A stretch of DNA of 64,000 bases from Chloroflexota bacterium (GTDB lineage: Bacteria; Chloroflexota; Chloroflexia; Thermomicrobiales; UBA6265). The notes under the pieces are model-generated. The model was not told the DNA's origin. It worked only from the letters and a program-made list of their open reading frames with translations, and did not search any database. Below are positions 56,576-64,000 of this stretch, one piece after another. Position numbers and translations under genes: made by a program. Position 1 is the stretch's first letter; every line of letters starts with the position of its first letter. The DNA is taken from the NCBI GenBank assembly GCA_023389575.1, contig JAEWEG010000018.1, positions 244,274 through 308,273 of the forward strand. The letters run 5' to 3'.

Positions 56576-57004
56576 TTAGGACCGTCTTTTCGGCCATGGT
56601 CGCGTAGCTGGCTGGCCTCGCCGCTCGATCATGCCCCGGCGCAGGAGGTCGTCCGTGCTCATCGAGTTGAGATCGATGGCGGCCGGCGGTGACACTGGCT
56701 GGGACACATGCACCGGCTGCTCCGGTTGTTGCGCGAATCGTGCCTCCAGTCGCTGGTAAGCCTCCCTGGCCACCGGCACGCTGGCGAGCAGTTCTTCGAC
56801 GGTATCCCCGGTCAGCAACTCGGGAACGATGTCCTGGTGGGCCAGGGCGATGAGTTCGCGCACGGGCGCGAGTTGCTCGTCGGACAGATTTTCTACCTTA
56901 CCTAGGATGTCCTGGGGTTCGGTCACGGGCTCGGCGTCGGGAATGCTTCCGATATCCGGAATTTCGTCGCTGTCGATGATCGGTTGCTCGATGACGTCCG
57001 TCAT
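56576..57004 (-). CDS. Scaffold-like acidic protein upstream of the capsid gene
   Basis: A 142-residue, strongly acidic protein with a basic end (RPWPKRRS). Residues 5-35 are rich in Asp, Glu and Pro; residues 36-100 look helical, and a Q/P-rich linker leads to DLNSMSTDDLLRRGMIERR. This composition and place fit a capsid scaffolding protein, whose basic tail would bind the capsid inner wall. ATG 57004 has AAGGAGG nine bases upstream, an unusually strong site. No protease motif is seen. Other roles, such as cargo adaptor, cannot be ruled out. Confidence 0.55.
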   Translation of the reverse strand: MTDVIEQPIIDSDEIPDIGSIPDAEPVTEPQDILGKVENLSDEQLAPVRELIALAHQDIVPELLTGDTVEELLASVPVAREAYQRLEARFAQQPEQPVHVSQPVSPPAAIDLNSMSTDDLLRRGMIERRGQPATRPWPKRRS

Positions 57005-57054
57005 GGGGTGTTCCTCCTTGCCGCTTCGGGCTGGGAAAGCAGTGCGGTACGATC

Positions 57055-57096
57055 CGCGCCTACCTAGTGAACGCATCGAGAACGGAAAAACCCGCC
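57055..57096 (-). promoter_or_regulatory. Capsid-operon leader sharing a core with the dispersed repeat
   Basis: On the minus strand the core TCGATGCGTTCAC (57079-57067) and the preceding TTTTTCCGT match repeat copies A and B. In all three places the core is 51-62 bases upstream of an SD-ATG. No sigma-70 -35/-10 pair is evident. It may be a promoter for an uncommon sigma factor, or a common 5' leader. Confidence 0.5.
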
Positions 57097-57504
57097 ACGC
57101 TGAAGGAAGGCCCGCTGATAATGGAAAACGAGTTGGCACAGGAGATCGTTCGAATGGGCTGTTTCTGGGATAAAGCATCCAGGGCCGCACGGGCATCACC
57201 CGGCTTTGAGGAGAATGCTTCTCAGGGATACACGGTTCCGACTGGTTCCACCTTGTCTCACCCGGATTCGGTCCGACCGCTCATTCCACGGTAGGGACGA
57301 CCTGGCCTTACCGGAAACGGACCTCGCGGGCGAAGAGATGGTCCCCGACCATGATCGAGATCGGGGGTGTGCTCAGGTCGAAGCTTAAGTGTCGAGGGGC
57401 CTGGATGCCTTCGGATCGCCATTGCCATGCGCTCGTGGTTTGCCTGACGCGGCCGCCTCTCCTTCGAGGCGGCGGCTGCCAGCAGCGTGACGCTCTTATT
57501 CAAG

Positions 57505-57890
57505 GCATGTCAGGGATTGGCGGTAGGTGCGTCGAGGCCACCACCTCTCGCGCGGATCGTGGCTTTCGACTGGCGGACGTTGCTCATTCTCGGCCAGAGG
57601 TATTGGCTGGTCCTCGGTTGGCCGATTTTGCTCCATTCGATGCGTTCACAGGGTAGACATCTCTTCCTCTGTCTGTCTCCCTCATATCGAAAGGCCAGCC
57701 AACCATGATCGCCATGTACCGTTTTTCTTGTTTTCGGATCGCGCCACACCACTGTCGAGTACGACAACATCATTTCCGCGTTTACATTAATTCAAAAGTC
57801 CACATTAATTGCCCAGCCCAAATAGCCCGTCGTTCCGGGCCAAATCACCCTCGAAGCGGGATTAATGTCGCGAATAACGCACAGTCTTTC
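57505..57890 (+). repeat. Dispersed repeat, copy B
   Basis: Aligns with copy A at 32965-33370. It has the core TCGATGCGTTCAC (57637-57649), an ATG at 57705 preceded by GAAAGG, ACGACAACATCATT, and a nested palindrome: ACATTAAT (57784-57791 and again 57802-57809) against ATTAATGT (57861-57868), enclosing GCCCG/CGGGC (57825-57840). The frame from 57705 and the DNII-like frame of copy A differ by two bases, so a shared peptide would be frameshifted here. The 57005-58051 gap also has a GCCGCCTC/GAGGCGGC hairpin at 57452-57473 and no convincing gene. Confidence 0.65.
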
Positions 57891-58051
57891 GCTACCGGTC
57901 CATCGGTGGATGACCGGAGCAGGCGGAGTCCAACGTTCCGCCTGCTCGCCTCACCGATAGATAAGGCCATTCCCGTCAGAGGCCAGGTACGACGATGAAC
58001 CGTCTCACTGTTTCTGCCGCTGAACAACGGTGAGTGAAGATCAGGGTCACT

Positions 58052-58573
58052 TCAAATCCCGCCGCAGGTGGGCGTTGCACCCTTGACAGAGGGGAAGCAG
58101 CCGACGCCGGGATTGACGCAATCTTGCGCTGAAGTGCAGTTGCCTCCGTTGGGAACTTTACCGGGAGTTCCGTTTGACGCATGCGCGGTTGCAAGCGGGG
58201 CAGTGACCGACGCGATCGCAGCCCCAGCCACGGTCGTCCGCTTGAGTATCTTCCGCCGTGACGATCGTTCGCGAGAACCGTCGCTAACCTGAGCCCAGTC
58301 CTGCATCAGGTCAAGATTCGCGAGTATGTTCAGACCAGCCACAACGTCATCCAGGCTCAAGGTTTCGGCCTCTGTCACGGAGCAGATGGCCTGAATGGTG
58401 TGCAGATCATTGATTCCATCGCAGTTTCGCCAGATCGACGAGGCGAGTGGATTGAGGTGGTGCATCCCATGAACCCGCTTGTCATACACCAGTAACTCGT
58501 CGTCCATTTCGCTGATCACCAGATCATCCACTCGAGCGGTCGGGTGGAGTCCATCCATACGGGTACGCTTCAC
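58052..58573 (-). CDS. PqqD-domain protein with internal Tat-like signal and Cys-rich tail
   Basis: About 173 residues. Residues 14-90 look like a PqqD domain, the RiPP recognition element fold: VDDLVISEMDDELLVYDKRV, HHLNPLASSIWRNCDG and SLDDVVAGLNILANLDLM. Then comes SSRRKILKRTTVAGAAIASV (about 109-128), a twin-arginine-like signal with hydrophobic core and an AHA cleavage region, and then 35 residues with four cysteines (spacing C-x5-C-x6-C-x10-C). The start is GTG 58573 with AAGGAAG upstream; a longer in-frame reading is dropped. No radical SAM, peptidase or transporter is in the neighbourhood. The function is unknown. Confidence 0.65.
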   Translation of the reverse strand: MKRTRMDGLHPTARVDDLVISEMDDELLVYDKRVHGMHHLNPLASSIWRNCDGINDLHTIQAICSVTEAETLSLDDVVAGLNILANLDLMQDWAQVSDGSRERSSRRKILKRTTVAGAAIASVTAPLATAHASNGTPGKVPNGGNCTSAQDCVNPGVGCFPSVKGATPTCGGI

Positions 58574-58962
58574 GCATGCTTCCTTCCCTGAACATGAAAA
58601 GTCGGAGGCCCCAGATTCAACTGTGTTGGAATCACTAGTCGATATGGTACCAAAGAGCCATGACCATGGCAATAAGGTGCGAGAGTAATATAGGCCGATA
58701 GGGTCATCCCGACTCTGTCGAGCCGTTTCGACTCTGTTGGCCAAGTGGTGTCCGAACCTTCAGCAGTGGGGCTACTTCTCTGCGGTGCGCGTCGTCCGTC
58801 ACCCAGTCGATTGGCCAGTAGCGGGAGTTGAAGTTCCGACGGGCATCGCCTACACTATGGGTCGCGACATGTCGGCGACGTCCGGCACCCGTCGCGAGCG
58901 AGCATTTTGGACTGGACGGCGCGTGCAGTTGATTCCAACCAATTGGCAAGAACCTGGCAAGC

Positions 58963-58993
58963 CGGGAGGGGTACTTCATGCCCTCCCGCTTTT
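58963..58993 (+). terminator. Intrinsic terminator-like hairpin upstream of rpoB
   Basis: CGGGAGGG (58963-58970) and CCCTCCCG (58981-58988) make a perfect 8-bp stem with a ten-base loop, followed by CTTTT. It is about 290 bases before rpoB. No convincing gene lies between 58574 and 59284, so this hairpin may end a short upstream RNA or act as an rpoB leader attenuator. Confidence 0.5.
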
Positions 58994-59284
58994 GGCGTGG
59001 CCGCAACCATCTCGCAGGCGCTCCCACATGGGCTGGCCACCACCGTTGCCCGTTGTCCGGGCACGCTCCGGTGGTCGTGGGGGGCTGCCACCGCGGCCCA
59101 GCTTCACCTGACGCTCGCTCGAATTCCCGCCCCATCTGTTCTCTCTTCCTTTATATATCGTCACATTCCACCGGTCCGGGCTCGCCCGGTCAACTGTCCA
59201 AAACCATGGCGTTGTGTACACGGTGTTTTGTCTGGCCGTGGTGTCTTGATTCTCAGGACGCCCGCCGAACATGAGGAGCGTTAA

Positions 59285-62869
<3,585 letters not shown>

Positions 62870-62877
62870 GGGAGGGC

Positions 62878-62900
62878 GCCGGGCGGCAACCCCGCCCGGC
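62878..62900 (+). repeat. Hairpin between rpoB and rpoC
   Basis: GCCGGGCGG (62878-62886) and CCGCCCGGC (62892-62900) form a perfect 9-bp stem with a five-base loop in the 73-base intergenic gap. There is no T-run, so it is more likely an mRNA-processing or stability element than a terminator. Confidence 0.5.
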
Positions 62901-62942
62901 CCTCGCCCCGATTCACCAGCGCCTTTCTCGAGTGGAGGAACC

Positions 62943-64000
62943 ATGTCCAGTATCAATATCCCCGATGTCGCTCCCAATCAGTCCGCCGGACGAACAGCGA
63001 CGTTCGAAAGCTCCGGTCAGTACGATTCCCGGTCCAGCGGCGGGTTCTCCCGCTCCGATCGCCAGGACAAGGGCCGGGTGCTCGACGTCAACAACTTCGA
63101 CGCCATCCGCATCCGCCTGGCCTCGCCCGAGGCGATCCGAAGCTGGTCGTACGGTGAAGTCACCAAGCCGGAAACCATCAACTACCGAACCCTCAAGCCC
63201 GAGCACGGTGGCCTCTTCTGCGAGCGCATCTTCGGTCCCACCCGGGACTGGGAGTGCTATTGCGGCAAGTACAAGCGCATCCGTCACGCCGGCACCGTCT
63301 GCGACAAGTGCGGCGTGGAAGTCACCCGCTCCAAGGTCCGCCGCGAGCGCATGGGCCACATCGAGCTCGCCGCGCCCGTCGCCCACATCTGGTTCCTGAA
63401 GTCGCTGCCCTCGCGCATCGGCACGCTGCTCGACATGACCCTGAAGGACATCGAGCGCGTCCTCTACTTCGAGAACTACATCGTCACCGAGCCCGGCCTG
63501 ACCGACCTCAAGGAGCACCAGCTGCTCTCCGAGGAGGAGTACATGACGGCCGTCGACAATTTCGGCGAGGATAGTTTCACCGCCATGATCGGCGCCGAGG
63601 CGATCCATGAACTGCTGTCGTCCATGGAACTGGAGAAGATCGCCGTCGAGCTGCGCGACGACCTCGCCACGACGACGTCCGACCTGAAGCAGAAGAAGCT
63701 GCTCAAGCGCCTCAAGGTGGTCGAGAACTTCATCGAGTCGGGCAACCGTCCCGAGTGGATGATCATGAAGATCATTCCGGTCATCCCGCCGGACCTGCGC
63801 CCGCTGGTCCCGCTCGACGGCGGCCGCTTCGCGACGTCGGACCTGAACGACCTCTACCGCCGCGTGATCAATCGTAACAACCGCCTCAAGCGGCTGATCG
63901 AGCTGCGCGCGCCGGGAATCATCATCCGCAATGAGAAGCGCATGCTCCAGGAGGCCGTCGACGCGCTTTTCGACAACGGCCGCCGCGGCCGCGTCATCAC
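62943..64000 (+). CDS. rpoC: RNA polymerase beta' subunit (3' partial)
   Basis: The first 352 residues of beta', cut by the window end. The start ATG 62943 has GGAGG upstream. The Zn1 ribbon is complete (CYCGKYKRIRHAGTVCDKCG near residue 102-121), as are LASPEAIRSWSYGEV and the MGHIELAAPVAHIWFLKSLPSRIG segment. An N-terminal extension of about 50 residues, Ser/Gly/Arg-rich, comes before the usual VNNFDAIRI start. The active-site NADFDGD lies outside the window. Confidence 0.97.
   Translation, partial: MSSINIPDVAPNQSAGRTATFESSGQYDSRSSGGFSRSDRQDKGRVLDVNNFDAIRIRLASPEAIRSWSYGEVTKPETINYRTLKPEHGGLFCERIFGPTRDWECYCGKYKRIRHAGTVCDKCGVEVTRSKVRRERMGHIELAAPVAHIWFLKSLPSRIGTLLDMTLKDIERVLYFENYIVTEPGLTDLKEHQLLSEEEYMTAVDNFGEDSFTAMIGAEAIHELLSSMELEKIAVELRDDLATTTSDLKQKKLLKRLKVVENFIESGNRPEWMIMKIIPVIPPDLRPLVPLDGGRFATSDLNDLYRRVINRNNRLKRLIELRAPGIIIRNEKRMLQEAVDALFDNGRRGRVI

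Noticed and set aside
57308..57433. A minus-strand stretch reading FDLSTPPISIMVGDHLFARE and a stop
   Set aside because: It looks protein-like and could be the C-terminal remnant of a phage gene upstream of the scaffold, but it has no start, no family and only about 40 codons.
58737..59111. 124-codon plus-strand frame before rpoB
   Set aside because: No ribosome site and Arg/Pro/Trp-rich composition; it spans the terminator-like hairpin.

Overview
The window is a chromosomal segment of a high-GC bacterium. I infer a member of the Chloroflexota, most likely near Thermomicrobiales/Sphaerobacteraceae. This rests on overall protein character, a free-standing rpoB-rpoC pair, a MoaD-MoaE fusion and weak or GTG-rich starts. 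No rRNA is present to confirm it.

Layout. 1-10.6 kb holds a partial MqnA-like gene, a YbaK-type deacylase, molybdenum cofactor genes (moaD-moaE fusion, moeA), an S9 peptidase, and a tightly overlapping minus-strand operon (histidine phosphatase, endonuclease III, MBL hydrolase, P1 peptidase). 10.6-19.3 kb is a pyrimidine operon, pyrC-carA-carB-pyrK-pyrD then pyrE, with a promoter and an attenuator-like leader but no pyrB, pyrF or pyrR in view. 19.3-32.9 kb has a Rel-type (p)ppGpp enzyme, a PfkB kinase, lgt, a secreted protein, hflX, tRNA-Gly(TCC), a P-loop kinase, a DUF402 protein, an ArsN1-like acetyltransferase, a phosphohexomutase and a PHP phosphoesterase. 33-37.7 kb has a dispersed repeat, gamma-glutamyltransferase, a zinc-ribbon membrane protein, a PIN/HTH toxin-antitoxin pair and an MBL hydrolase.

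37.7-55.4 kb is an exopolysaccharide island with visibly lower GC in its middle. It holds a Wzz/BY-kinase, bacillosamine-type priming genes (aminotransferase, PglD-like acetyltransferase, PglC-like sugar transferase), a UDP-L-FucNAc pathway (capE-capF-capG), Wzy- and Wzx-like membrane proteins, three glycosyltransferases (one broken), and a nucleotidyltransferase and methyltransferase on the opposite strand. 55.5-58.6 kb is the strangest stretch: an isolated HK97-type major capsid gene with a scaffold-like partner, a repeat that shares the capsid operon's leader with a second site 24 kb away, and a PqqD-domain protein joined to a Tat-like signal and a cysteine-rich tail. 59.3 kb to the end is rpoB and the start of rpoC.

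The most interesting candidates are the orphan capsid operon with its dispersed leader repeat, the PqqD-Tat-Cys fusion, and the PyrR-independent-looking pyr attenuator.
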